A stretch of DNA of 64,000 bases. Origin: Bradyrhizobium australiense. GTDB lineage: Bacteria; Pseudomonadota; Alphaproteobacteria; Rhizobiales; Xanthobacteraceae. Of the stretch, positions 41,337 through 49,647 are shown in pieces. The first letter of the stretch is position 1. The number at the start of each line of letters is the position of its first letter. The stretch lies in NCBI RefSeq assembly GCF_013114825.1, contig NZ_JAAVLX010000009.1, forward strand, positions 124,001 to 188,000. Reading direction: 5' to 3'. The translations under genes were made by a program, and so were the position numbers. The notes under the pieces were generated by a model. It searched no databases, was not told where the DNA came from, and saw nothing but the letters and a program-made list of their open reading frames with translations.

Positions 41337-41757
41337 GGCAAATCTCCAGCCCGATGATTCGCAGTTTCTTAAACTGTGAATTATCTCAGCCGAATACTTA
41401 AGAAGAAATTAACGCCATGGTCTTCTAGGGACCGTTGCTCAGCTCGGGATCCGGGTTGATGACGCTGGCTTTGTCCAGAATGCCACCGTCGAAAGCAATA
41501 GTTTGGTTCCCAACCTCATGTCTGGAAACCTAAGCTGAAGCGTTTGCGCTGGCCGAACGCCTCGCTTTTCCTTTTAGCTCCGCTATCCCTCGCCAAACGT
41601 CGAGTTCGAGACTGCTCGGCCGCTGCCTGAAACAAATGGCTGCGTACCTGGTTATTAACAAAAACAGGGACGGCGCCGTGCAATTCTCTTTCAATCTCAT
41701 CTGGAGCCAACCACGCCACAGAATCCTCGCTGCAATGGTTAAGCGGGAGGCCGAACA
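41337..41757. other. Gene-poor stretch
   Basis: A minus-strand frame (41516-41758) exists but needs a TTG start with no good ribosome-binding site and shows no motif. I see no promoter, hairpin or repeat of note here. Confidence 0.4.
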
Positions 41758-41844
41758 ATGATCGAGCTCTCAGCAGCGATCCTCGCCCTGGTCAGCGTGG
41801 GGATCTTCATCGCCCACGCGCTGGATGCCTACCGCACCGGCTAG
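41758..41844 (+). CDS. Single-span membrane microprotein (28 aa)
   Basis: MIELSAAILALVSVGIFIAH then ALDAYRTG. A good ribosome-binding site (GGGAGG) precedes the ATG. Short proteins with almost this sequence are, to my recollection, repeated in Bradyrhizobium genomes. One hydrophobic helix; function unknown. Confidence 0.55.
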   Translation: MIELSAAILALVSVGIFIAHALDAYRTG

Positions 41845-41905
41845 CGCGTGAGCGTAGACACGAAATGCCCCTCAGGCGCCGGCGGTGGCGCCTCGGTGGC
41901 ATTCG

Positions 41906-42121
41906 TCATGTTGCCCCCTGTCGATCTCCTGTCCGATGGAGGTCCTTGGCCGCCGGGCGGGTGAGCCGTGAGCGCGGCTTTAAAGGTACTCCTAGCTGGT
42001 GAGCCTTGAAGGCCACCCCACCCACGGGTCGATCCATCTTCTCTGCTATTGCTTGGGCTGAATAATGCTGAGCGAGATTCTTGAGATTTTTAATATCCTC
42101 ATCACTCCAGCGCTTGGCCAT
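41906..42121 (-). CDS. Small protein with a SANT/Myb-like helical N-terminus
   Basis: 71 residues: MAKRWSDEDIKNLKNLAQHY, AEKMDRPVGGVAFKAHQLGV. W-S-x-E/D-D-I-x-x-L plus a second helix resembles SANT/Myb-type or GcrA-like DNA-binding helices found in many short Bradyrhizobium proteins. The basic C-terminus would suit nucleic acid binding. The start at 42121 has GGAGAG and AGGA upstream. Confidence 0.6.
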   Translation of the reverse strand: MAKRWSDEDIKNLKNLAQHYSAQAIAEKMDRPVGGVAFKAHQLGVPLKPRSRLTRPAAKDLHRTGDRQGAT

Positions 42122-42459
42122 TCCTGCACTCTCCATACTCTCGCATTAAATTGGGACAAAAACGGAATACTTTGGCATTAAATCGGGAAAAAACGGAAAG
42201 TTCCATAGCTCCGCTGCTACTACTGATGCCGCCGCTACGGCCGGAGCGAAAGTCTCGGCAACGACCTCGAAGAGGGATGTTGAATTTGGCGGCCCTCGGA
42301 GCGGGGCCTGGCTCGGGTAGCGAGTGCATCGTCATTCGCACTGGCCAGCTTCATAGCACCCCACAAAATCGATGTCGGAGCGTTACAATCCGCCGTAGCC
42401 GCTCCGGAGCGGGTTTCGGCTGCAGACAGAGTTTTGGTGTTCACCGGAGGGACCGAAAG
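42122..42459. other. Intergenic stretch with an imperfect ~30-bp tandem repeat
   Basis: Two similar units begin CATTAAATTGGGACAAAAAC (about 42143) and CATTAAATCGGGAAAAAAC (about 42174). The frame is open through here into the next gene, but composition and the ribosome-binding site argue against translation before 42460. Confidence 0.5.
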
Positions 42460-42867
42460 ATGTTCGCTAGCATTGCCGGCGTGGCCCTCGCGCTACAATT
42501 GGGAGTGCCTGCCTACCCGCAGAGCGAAAGCACGCCCTTGGCCAAGGAAGTCTTGATCGAGGAAATCTTGGTCGAGGAAATCCGGTACCGTCGTCACGGC
42601 CATCCGCCGCCGTGCGGCCATGGCTATGATCTCGATGAGCGGGACGGCAAGTGCTACCCGAACGGAATGGTGCCGCCGCGATTTCAATCGGGCCGGTATT
42701 ACCCGCTCGAGTACGGCGGCGGCCGGCGGCCGGTACCATGCGGCCATGGCGCGGACCGCGATATTCGCGATGGGCTCTGCTATCCGACGGGCACGGTGCC
42801 ACGGCAGTATCAGGAAGGCCGCCCGGGCTATCACTATCGACGAAACGGCTATTACGAAATGCGATAG
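42460..42867 (+). CDS. Secreted protein with two PCGHG...CYP repeats (copy 1)
   Basis: 135 residues. The signal peptide is about 1-22 (MFASIAGVALALQLGVPAY). A glutamate-rich spacer (EVLIEEILVEEIRYRRH) precedes two repeats of about 40 residues: PPCGHGYDLDERDGKCYPNG and PVPCGHGADRDIRDGLCYPT, each with two cysteines and a P..xxQ ending. GGAGGG precedes the ATG. A paralogue follows at 43085. Exported by inference; function unknown. Confidence 0.75.
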   Translation: MFASIAGVALALQLGVPAYPQSESTPLAKEVLIEEILVEEIRYRRHGHPPPCGHGYDLDERDGKCYPNGMVPPRFQSGRYYPLEYGGGRRPVPCGHGADRDIRDGLCYPTGTVPRQYQEGRPGYHYRRNGYYEMR

Positions 42868-42960
42868 CGTGGCGACGCTGAACATCTGTTCGCCGAGTCG
42901 CAACTATCCCGTGGCCCTCGTGGCCGGGGATTTGACTTCCGATCTTTGAAATATGTTCAT

Positions 42961-42989
42961 CGGACATTCAGGGCGTGTTTCGATATAAT
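42961..42989 (+). promoter_or_regulatory. Sigma-70-type promoter upstream of copy 2
   Basis: CGGACA (42961-42966), a 17-base spacer and a consensus TATAAT (42984-42989), about 95 bases before the ATG at 43085. Confidence 0.45.
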
Positions 42990-43084
42990 ACTATCGGTGC
43001 AACAGCAGCCCTCGATCGTGATCGGATGACGGGTCAGCGCGTCGTGGAAACGCTGGCAGCTACTGGTTTGATCGGAGACCGACC

Positions 43085-43471
43085 ATGATCGTCAGCATTG
43101 CCGCTGCAGCACTTGCCGCTCAGTTGAGCATGGCGCCCGGGAGCGTTGCTGAACCTGTCCTGCCTCAAGCCGTGCAATACCGGGTACCCGCCCATCCGCC
43201 GCCATGCGGCCATGGCTGGGATCTGAGCGCGCGCGATGGCCTCTGCTATCCGAACGGATATCTGCCGCCGCAGGAGCAGGCCGCAAGGCAATATCCGCGT
43301 TACTATCGCGGCGGCCGCTACCCCGTTCCGTGCGGGCATGGCGCGGACCTCGATAGCCGAGACGGTCAATGCTACCCGACGGGAACGGTCCCGCCGCAGT
43401 TTCAGGAGGGCCGCCAGCGTTATTACGGCGGCGGATATGAAGGTCGTCGCCGCTACTATTATGAGGACTGA
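43085..43471 (+). CDS. Secreted protein with two PCGHG...CYP repeats (copy 2)
   Basis: 128 residues. A signal peptide of about 22 residues is followed by repeats HPPPCGHGWDLSARDGLCYP and YPVPCGHGADLDSRDGQCYP, then a Tyr/Arg/Gly-rich tail. Same layout as 42460-42867 but without the glutamate-rich spacer. GGAG precedes the ATG with normal spacing. Probably a tandem gene duplication. Confidence 0.75.
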   Translation: MIVSIAAAALAAQLSMAPGSVAEPVLPQAVQYRVPAHPPPCGHGWDLSARDGLCYPNGYLPPQEQAARQYPRYYRGGRYPVPCGHGADLDSRDGQCYPTGTVPPQFQEGRQRYYGGGYEGRRRYYYED

Positions 43472-43539
43472 GCGCTGCGATCCACAGCGCCAGAGCACGA
43501 CTGGCCGTGTAGGCAGCACCCGCGCGCGCTGCGCTTCCG

Positions 43540-44022
43540 CTACGGCCGGCGCAACTGCGAGAGAGCCTCCGCGACCACCGATAGCAGCGACGCCATAGTG
43601 TACGGCTTCGGCAGCCATCCGAGGGGGGCATAGGGCTCGGCGCGCCCGCGCGTGTGCACATCGTCGTGCGCGGTCGCAAAGATGCAGCGAATGGCGAAGT
43701 CCTGATACAGTTGCCGAGCGGCGTCGATACCGTCGCGGGTGCTGGCGAGCCGAATATCCATCACCGCCAGCGTCGGTTGGGCCTCCCCGGCCAGTGCGAC
43801 GGCTTCCTCGGCGGTCGTGGCCGGACCGACAACTTCAAAGCCGGCAGCAGTCAGCGCGACTTCGGTTTGCATGGCGATCAGGAAATCATCCTCGACGACA
43901 AGAACCCGCGGCGGCCCCTGCCTCCCCTCCATGGGTCGATGCTCTTCAGCAGGCGGAGACGAGTTCCGGTTCGGCTCGGACGGCAACGCAAAATGTCCTG
44001 CGCTCTGGTGCGGTGTCGTCAT
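43540..44022 (-). CDS. Single-domain response regulator
   Basis: 160 residues. After about 35 unstructured residues there is one receiver domain: the acidic pocket VEDD (about 43-46), phosphoacceptor Asp89 in AVMDIRL, T/S in FATAH, and Lys139 in LPKPY. There is no output domain, so it probably passes the signal on by contact or phosphotransfer. It lies 11 bases downstream of the sensor kinase and is surely its partner. A shorter start at 43932 is possible. Confidence 0.88.
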   Translation of the reverse strand: MTTPHQSAGHFALPSEPNRNSSPPAEEHRPMEGRQGPPRVLVVEDDFLIAMQTEVALTAAGFEVVGPATTAEEAVALAGEAQPTLAVMDIRLASTRDGIDAARQLYQDFAIRCIFATAHDDVHTRGRAEPYAPLGWLPKPYTMASLLSVVAEALSQLRRP

Positions 44023-44033
44023 CGATCAGCGGC

Positions 44034-46376
44034 CTAGATTTTGGCAGCAGGGAAATCGAGGCACACCCGCGACGGATTTTTCGTGACGCAAAGGGTTCCA
44101 TGGAGCTGGCGCGCGAGACCGAGCACGAGCTGGAGCCCCGACGAGGTCTTGCGCACAGCCTCCAGGTCGAACCCCTCGCCGTCGTCCTCGACGCAGAGCG
44201 CCAACCGTCCGTCATGCTCGGTCAGGCTAACCCGGACGCGCTGCCTCGCGTGATCCTTGATGCCGTGCTTCACGGCGTTTGTCAGAAGCTCGTTCAATAT
44301 CAATGCCAGCGGCATCGCCACGTCGTTGGAAAGCACGCCGCCCGCCGCGCCACACTCAATTCGTGCATCCGCCGGCAGCAACTGACGGATGGTCTGGCAG
44401 ACCGCCGGCAGGAATTCTTCGGCCGCGAAGCGGCTGGCATCCGTTCGGCCGTACAGCACACGCTGCGCCGCCGCCATGGCCGCGATCCGTGCGCTGGCTT
44501 CGTTCAGGACTTTCCGCGCCTCCTCGCTGCGTGCAGTCCTTGCCGCGGAGAAAAGCAGCGACTGCAGCATCTGCATGTTGTTCTTGGTGCGATGATTGAG
44601 TTCATCGAGCAAAAGCCGTTGCTGCGTTTCCGCCTGCCGCCGCTCGCTGATATCAACCAGCATGTTGATGGCGCCGGTGATCCTGCCGAAGGTGTCCCGC
44701 AGCGGCGTCGGGAAGGGAATGAACGGCACCCGCGTTCCGTCCGGCCGTTCGGCGACTGCTTCGGCGCCGCGCACGGCGCGTCCTTCCTTCAGCGCAACCG
44801 CCATCGGGCACTGGTCGTGCGGAAGTGGGGTGCCGTCGGGATTGAACAGCTTCCAGGTGACACACCATTCGTCGCTGCCGAGCGCGGGCGTCCGCCCCGA
44901 GAATTCGACCGCCGCTTCATTGAAGTAGGTAATCTTCCCCTGCGCGTCCGTCGTGTAGATGGCGGCTGGAATCGCGGCGAGCAGTGCCTTGAGACGCAGT
45001 TCGCTCTCCTGGAGCTTGCGTTCGACTTCCTTCCGGCCGGTGATGTCGCGCGCGATCTTCGATGCGCCAATGATGCGTCCTGTGCCGTCGTGCACGGGCG
45101 AGACGGTCAGCGAAATATCCAAAAGGCCGCCGTCCTTCCGCCGGCGAACCGTTTCATAATGGTGGATGCGCTCGCCGCGCCGTATGCGCGCGAGGATCCC
45201 CGGCTCCTCGTCTTCGCGCCCCGGCGGAAACAGAATGGTCACAGGCTTGCCGATGGCCTCGCCGGCGGTATAGCCGAACAGCCGCTCCGCGCCGGAATTC
45301 CAGGTCTGGATGATCCCGTTCAGATCCTTGCTGATGATGGCGTCGTCGGAGGATTCCACGATGGACACGAGTTGCTGCGCGCGCTCCTCGGCGGCGCACC
45401 GCGCCTGTTCCGACCTCAATCTGGCAATTCCAAACCCGAGTTGCCGCGCGAGCGTCAGTGCGACGTCGATCTCCGCTTCGATGAAATGATGCGGCCGGTC
45501 GTAATAGGCCATGAATTTTCCGACCAGCCGGCCGCCGATCAGGATCGGAATGAAAGCGACGGCTGCGATGTGCTCGCGCGCGATCGTTTCCTTAAGGGTA
45601 TCCGAAAGGGCTGAAGCGCCGACATTTTCGAAACAGACCGGACGCGGATTTCGTTCATCCCTGCCCCATGGCGAGTGGCCCTCAACGGCTTTCCGATACC
45701 CGTCCGACAGGCCCCGCCATCCGACGAAACGCATCACGTCCTTGTCGTCGAACAGGAGAATGGAGGCGCGCTCGCATGCGAGACCAGCGAGGATGGCGTC
45801 CAGAGCTGCGTCGTAAACCTCTGGAAAGGACGCGACGGACTGAAGCCTTTCGGAGAACTGGAACAGCGCCGCCTGCTCTTCGCTGCGGCGCGCCAGCGCC
45901 TGTTCGGCTTCCTTGCGAGCGCTGATATCATGCTGAGCGCGCACCGCATAAAGAAAATTTCCAGACGCATCGCGAACGCTCGAGGACGTCACCTCCGCCC
46001 AGATGTACGAACCGTCCTTTCGCGCGAGACGCTTTTCGGTGGTGTAACGATCGATTTCGCCCGCGATCTGTCGCCTGAACTGCGCGAGATCCTGTGCGAC
46101 GTCCTGTGGCGAAGTCTCGTCAAAGATGGAGCGGCCGAGCAAGTCGGCCGCTTCTCGTCCGACCAGATCGCAGGCCTTCTGGTTGACGCGCAGCATCCGT
46201 CCAGCCTCGTCGATCTCGACGATGCCGACGCCAACATGTTCGTAGGTGACAGCCAATCTTTCTTCATGCGCCTGCCGCCATTCATCGCGGGGCAAATGAG
46301 GGACGTCCAGACAGGCAGACCGGCCCGGCTGGGAAAGAGTCTTGGCCGTCCGTTGCTGGATGTTCATTCCCGCCAT
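44034..46376 (-). CDS. PAS/GAF sensor histidine kinase, HisKA_2 family
   Basis: About 780 residues, no membrane helix, so a cytoplasmic sensor. In order: PAS (about 40-165), GAF (about 170-330), PAS (about 335-455), PAS (about 460-580), then HisKA_2 dimerisation with the phospho-His595 in LDELNHRTKNNMQ and an ATPase domain with ILNELLTNAVKHG and DDGEGF. HisKA_2 kinases often feed the general stress response in alphaproteobacteria. EcfG-type promoters on nearby secreted genes make that plausible here, but no phyR or ecfG is in the window. ATG 46376 has GAGG upstream; 46424 is also open. Confidence 0.88.
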   Translation of the reverse strand: MAGMNIQQRTAKTLSQPGRSACLDVPHLPRDEWRQAHEERLAVTYEHVGVGIVEIDEAGRMLRVNQKACDLVGREAADLLGRSIFDETSPQDVAQDLAQFRRQIAGEIDRYTTEKRLARKDGSYIWAEVTSSSVRDASGNFLYAVRAQHDISARKEAEQALARRSEEQAALFQFSERLQSVASFPEVYDAALDAILAGLACERASILLFDDKDVMRFVGWRGLSDGYRKAVEGHSPWGRDERNPRPVCFENVGASALSDTLKETIAREHIAAVAFIPILIGGRLVGKFMAYYDRPHHFIEAEIDVALTLARQLGFGIARLRSEQARCAAEERAQQLVSIVESSDDAIISKDLNGIIQTWNSGAERLFGYTAGEAIGKPVTILFPPGREDEEPGILARIRRGERIHHYETVRRRKDGGLLDISLTVSPVHDGTGRIIGASKIARDITGRKEVERKLQESELRLKALLAAIPAAIYTTDAQGKITYFNEAAVEFSGRTPALGSDEWCVTWKLFNPDGTPLPHDQCPMAVALKEGRAVRGAEAVAERPDGTRVPFIPFPTPLRDTFGRITGAINMLVDISERRQAETQQRLLLDELNHRTKNNMQMLQSLLFSAARTARSEEARKVLNEASARIAAMAAAQRVLYGRTDASRFAAEEFLPAVCQTIRQLLPADARIECGAAGGVLSNDVAMPLALILNELLTNAVKHGIKDHARQRVRVSLTEHDGRLALCVEDDGEGFDLEAVRKTSSGLQLVLGLARQLHGTLCVTKNPSRVCLDFPAAKI

Positions 46377-46570
46377 CCCTGCCTCAAGGGCAATTTTGCG
46401 TCGCACGATACTCGGTGTCGGCACATGCAGGGACCAGCACGCATGACCGCTGAGCGCTTAGCTGTGGTCAAGTCTGGCAAGAGAAGATTGTTCCAAACGG
46501 TGGACCGGGCGCGGAAGTGTGCGTTTACCGGCGCGCTTCGTTTCCCGCGGGATGGACTGCAATTTGATCG

Positions 46571-46972
46571 CTAGCAACCCCGGCAGATCCCCGTGAACGT
46601 ACTCACCTCCGCCCGCCCCCGTCGGCGAACCGGCGGCTTGCGCGGGTGAGCCTGACGCGCGCTGATGATCCGCTGCGAGGCGCCTGGATGTGGCGGCGTC
46701 ACCAAGCGTGCGCGCGGCGCCGGCGAGTCGACAGAGCCGTAGGAGACGACCGGCGGTGGAGGATTGGGACGGAGCGGCGGCGTGTTCGCGGCGTTACCGA
46801 TGCCGCTCGGATCGGAGAGCACCCTGGGATTGGCCGGTCCGAACGGTACGCCCGATATCGGCGAATTGCCGGCACCCGCCGAGCCGGCTGGCGGCGTCAA
46901 TTGTGCTAACGCCTTTACGGGAACGATCAGCCCGAGCGCCACGAGGAGGACAAGCGCCGGATTGCGGGACAT
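46571..46972 (-). CDS. Small secreted proline-rich protein
   Basis: 133 residues. A signal peptide of about 23 residues (MSRNPALVLLVALGLIVPVK) is followed by a Pro/Gly/Ser-rich mature part (ANTPPLRPNPPPPVVSYG) and a basic C-terminus with two cysteines (CRGC). GGAGAG precedes the ATG. A perfect EcfG-type promoter lies 28 bases upstream. Function unknown. Confidence 0.65.
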   Translation of the reverse strand: MSRNPALVLLVALGLIVPVKALAQLTPPAGSAGAGNSPISGVPFGPANPRVLSDPSGIGNAANTPPLRPNPPPPVVSYGSVDSPAPRARLVTPPHPGASQRIISARQAHPRKPPVRRRGRAEVSTFTGICRGC

Positions 46973-46999
46973 CGAGGTCTCTCCAGGAGGCACCCACTC

Positions 47000-47024
47000 A
47001 ACGAAGATGTAGGGCGCGCGTTCC
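47000..47024 (-). promoter_or_regulatory. EcfG-type general stress promoter
   Basis: On the minus strand GGAAC (47024-47020), a 16-base spacer and CGTT (47003-47000). Exact consensus, well placed for the gene starting at 46972. Confidence 0.6.
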
Positions 47025-47134
47025 CTCGCCTCCGGGCGAACCCATTTTCGTGCTGTCCGTCCTGTTACGGAGTAGTCGTCGGTAATAGAATCAGACCTAA
47101 TCAAGGCGCGATCACGTTTTGAGATTACGGCGGC

Positions 47135-47380
47135 ATGAACCAGCCCGAAGTGCTCGATTCCGATATCCGCGCCCTGCAGCAATGGCTGCGCGCTGCCTGG
47201 CAGCAGCTCGGCGATCCTTCCCTCACCGTCTTCGCCCGGCGCGAGTTGCGCAACCAGATGAAGCAGTGCAGCGACGACCTGCGGAGATGCCTGAATAGAG
47301 TGGCTGAACCACAGCCCGAGCCGGTCCGACCACCGGCCTCGACCTATTCCAGACCATCACTGCGGATCCTGTCATGGTGA
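47135..47380 (+). CDS. Small hypothetical protein (81 aa)
   Basis: MNQPEVLDSDIRALQQWLRA, then FARRELRNQMKQCSDDLRRC. Soluble and helical, with a short Pro-rich tail. No motif known to me; similar short proteins seem common in Bradyrhizobium. The ribosome-binding site is weak. Confidence 0.55.
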   Translation: MNQPEVLDSDIRALQQWLRAAWQQLGDPSLTVFARRELRNQMKQCSDDLRRCLNRVAEPQPEPVRPPASTYSRPSLRILSW

Positions 47381-47522
47381 CGGAACAGGATTAGGCGCCG
47401 GCCGCTCCGCTTTGCTAGTCGTCCCGCCCTGTTGATAACCCGAGCGCCTGTTAGGGAGCATCGAAACAGGCCGGCAGGGTGTGCTATCGGCATATCGGCT
47501 TGATTAACCACGGACAGAACAC

Positions 47523-48122
47523 ATGCGGATTACCCTGGTCGGTTCCCGCCATTTTGGCGTGACGACATTCAATACGCTACGCCAACATGGGGTCGATATC
47601 GTCCGCGTCGTCGTTCACGATGGCGAGGATCGGCTTGCCGCCGCCGCGCGGGCCGCCGGGGTTGACGTCGTGGTGCAGGCCGATCCGAAACGCGTCGTCG
47701 CGCCTGAAATTGCGCCCGGGACCGACCTCATCATCACCGCGCACAGCCATGCCCGCGTCACCAGGGAAGCGCTGGCCGCAGCCAAACTTGGCGGTATCGG
47801 CTATCATCCCTCGCTGTTGCCCCGGCATCGTGGCATCGCCGCGGTCGAATGGACCATCAAGGAAGGCGACCCGATCGCGGGCGGCACTGTGTACCACCTC
47901 GCCGACCGGATGGATGCCGGCGCGATCGCCGCGCAGGAGTGGGTGTTCGTCAAGAAAGGAGAAACTGCCCGTGAGCTCTGGGAGCGCGCGCTGGCGCCGC
48001 TCGGCCAGAAATTATTGGCCGATGTCGTTTACCACGCCAAAGCCCACGGCAGCCTGCCTGCCACGCCCCAAGATGAGGAATTTGCCACCAAGGCACCTAG
48101 CCTGACCGATGCCAGGCCTTGA
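47523..48122 (+). CDS. Formyltransferase-fold protein (FDH hydrolase / Fmt-like)
   Basis: 199 residues covering only the N-terminal formyltransferase Rossmann domain. YHPSLLPRHRG carries the catalytic histidine, and DRMDAGAIAAQ the catalytic aspartate. The preceding asparagine of Fmt and PurN is replaced (GIGYH), and the local sequence is closest to the 10-formyl-THF hydrolase domain of formyltetrahydrofolate dehydrogenases. It probably handles 10-formyltetrahydrofolate or a formyl sugar nucleotide. No C-terminal domain, so not a standard Fmt. No pathway genes nearby. Confidence 0.75.
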   Translation: MRITLVGSRHFGVTTFNTLRQHGVDIVRVVVHDGEDRLAAAARAAGVDVVVQADPKRVVAPEIAPGTDLIITAHSHARVTREALAAAKLGGIGYHPSLLPRHRGIAAVEWTIKEGDPIAGGTVYHLADRMDAGAIAAQEWVFVKKGETARELWERALAPLGQKLLADVVYHAKAHGSLPATPQDEEFATKAPSLTDARP

Positions 48123-48199
48123 TTCCTACCATAATACCGCGGAATCGCGGAATTCCCGCCGCAAGCGAAGACGAAACTGAGAATTTTTGTTCCCGAGGC

Positions 48200-48225
48200 G
48201 GAACCGGATTCACCTTGATGTGTTT
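48200..48225 (+). promoter_or_regulatory. Weak EcfG-like promoter candidate
   Basis: GGAAC (48200-48204), a 17-base spacer, TGTT-like at 48221-48224, about 100 bases ahead of the secreted gene at 48326. Confidence 0.25.
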
Positions 48226-48325
48226 GAGATCGCGGGAACTTTCCACAGTGCTGCGGCGCACCCAAGTTTGGACACATTGTGACCAGATAAGGCGCGCCAT
48301 CACACACATTTCGGGGATTTGATCC

Positions 48326-48679
48326 ATGCGTTCCAACCGCATTCACAACCTGTTGTTTGTTTCGTTGCTTGCTTCCGCCGCCACCTTTGCCAGCGCGCCT
48401 GCCTCCGCCCAGTCCCCGTATGACGGCCTTTGGCAGGTCACCGTTGTCACAAAAACGGGCAATTGCGATGCGCAGACTACCTCGACCGTGAATGTCACCG
48501 ACGGCAAGATTTCGGGCGGTCCGGTTTCCGGCAGCGTCGGTAGTGGGGGACTTGTGCGAGTCTCAATCAATGGTGCATATGCGAACGGTCAACTCAATGG
48601 CAACTCCGGATCGGGGAAATGGAATGGGGCTTCAGCTGGTGTCGCATGTAGCGGTCGATGGGAAGCGTCCCGTCAGTAA
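48326..48679 (+). CDS. Small secreted protein
   Basis: 117 residues. A signal peptide of about 29 residues ends APASAQ. The mature part is Gly/Ser-rich and beta-like (DGLWQVTVVTKTGNCDAQTT, GVACSGRWEAS) with two cysteines. It resembles small Bradyrhizobium periplasmic proteins of unknown function that contain a DGLW start. The next gene overlaps its 3' end by 56 bases and encodes a secreted protein of similar style. Confidence 0.65.
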   Translation: MRSNRIHNLLFVSLLASAATFASAPASAQSPYDGLWQVTVVTKTGNCDAQTTSTVNVTDGKISGGPVSGSVGSGGLVRVSINGAYANGQLNGNSGSGKWNGASAGVACSGRWEASRQ

Positions 48680-49178
48680 GGCAAGCGAGGCTTTTGAATT
48701 TTTCGCCAAAGCGCGGCGGCTGACATTCGCAGCCGTCGCTTTTTTTATCGCGGCATCCTCGGCCTCCACGAGCCATGCCCAGTCCAGCGCCTTCGCCGGT
48801 ATGGCCGGCACCTGGTCCGGTGGCGGCACCGTGACGCTGGATGACGGTTCGAGCGAACGCATTCGTTGCCGCGCGATCTACAAGGTGGCCGGCCCCAACA
48901 TGGAAATGGTCCTCACCTGCGCCAGCGACGCTTACAGGTTCAATCTGCAAGCCGCCGTAGTCGCAGCCGGCGGTGAAGTCAGCGGCACCTGGACCGAGTC
49001 CAGCCGCAATATCGGCGGCAGCATCCAGGGCCATGGCGCCGGCGGCAGCTTCCAGGTGGTCGCCCAGGCCGCCGGATTCGCTGCCAACATCTCGCTCAAG
49101 ACCACCGGCAACAAGCAGCATATCGCCCTGAGGGCGGACAGTCAGTTCCGCGCCGCCAATATCTCGCTATCGAAATAG
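48624..49178 (+). CDS. Secreted beta-rich protein, start uncertain
   Basis: About 184 residues from ATG 48624, but the hydrophobic export signal (RRLTFAAVAFFIAASSAST, cut near SHAQ) begins only at about residue 27. The true start may be a rare codon downstream, or the 5' end may have been altered. The mature part, GMAGTWSGGGTVTLDDGSSE and FNLQAAVVAAGGEVSGTWTE, is glycine-rich and beta-like with two cysteines. I recall very similar secreted proteins in Bradyrhizobium. Function unknown. Confidence 0.6.
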   Translation: MGLQLVSHVAVDGKRPVSKASEAFEFFAKARRLTFAAVAFFIAASSASTSHAQSSAFAGMAGTWSGGGTVTLDDGSSERIRCRAIYKVAGPNMEMVLTCASDAYRFNLQAAVVAAGGEVSGTWTESSRNIGGSIQGHGAGGSFQVVAQAAGFAANISLKTTGNKQHIALRADSQFRAANISLSK

Positions 49179-49265
49179 GTCAATCCGCCCGCCACCGGGT
49201 CATCGCCCGTCCTGTGTGCAATTGCGCACTGGGGCGAGCGAACCAGTACGCCGCGGCCTATCGAT

Positions 49266-49352
49266 TCTAGCCGTGACGTCTCTGGAATACTGGGTCGCCC
49301 GCTGGAGCCTGTCATGGGGCGCGCATTCGCGCGACCCGTTGGCGGGCGACGA
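49266..49352. repeat. Intergenic repeat (GGGTCGCCCGC family)
   Basis: ACTGGGTCGCCCGC ... GGCGGGCGACGACAG with inner GCGCGCATTCGCGCG. The layout fits a dispersed Bradyrhizobium palindromic repeat. It lies between convergent genes. Confidence 0.5.
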
Positions 49353-49374
49353 CAGCACGGAGTTGGCGATCGCC

Positions 49375-49575
49375 CTAACTCGTCTTCGGCTTTTCGAGCT
49401 TCGCCGCGGTCTCCTTGATGGTCTTGGCGATCAGCAAGGCCTGCTCCTTGTTAAACGCAAAATCCTGCACGCCCCGGTGCGTGGTCAGCGACAGCACCAT
49501 GATGTCGGGCTGGTGCTCGGGCCAGCCGGTTGCGAAGGCGGTCACGAAATCTGCAGAGGTTGATCGAGTGGTCAT
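49375..49575 (-). CDS. Small hypothetical protein (66 aa)
   Basis: MTTRSTSADFVTAFATGWPE, DIMVLSLTTHRGVQDFAFNK, then EQALLIAKTIKETAAKLEKP. The alternation of a beta part and a C-terminal helix suggests a small folded protein. It sits 72 bases downstream of the RidA-family gene on the same strand. Function unknown. Confidence 0.6.
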   Translation of the reverse strand: MTTRSTSADFVTAFATGWPEHQPDIMVLSLTTHRGVQDFAFNKEQALLIAKTIKETAAKLEKPKTS

Positions 49576-49647
49576 TGGCTCACGATATCCTTTTGTCTCT
49601 TCCGGCGCGCCTGTTGAAGCGGACAGCGCCCGCCCAGTGATGTCTGG

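Noticed and set aside
42151..42459. N-terminal extension of the first PCGHG-repeat protein
   Set aside because: The open frame lacks a ribosome-binding site and would bury the signal peptide; GGAGGG precedes the ATG at 42460.
43794..45614. A 606-codon open frame on the plus strand
   Set aside because: Antisense to the sensor kinase and its response regulator, which have complete catalytic motifs. The composition of the plus-strand product is not protein-like.
36804..47500. Genomic island integrated at tRNA-Lys
   Set aside because: No integrase gene and no second copy of the tRNA 3' end were found; only a variable, gene-poor stretch can be supported.
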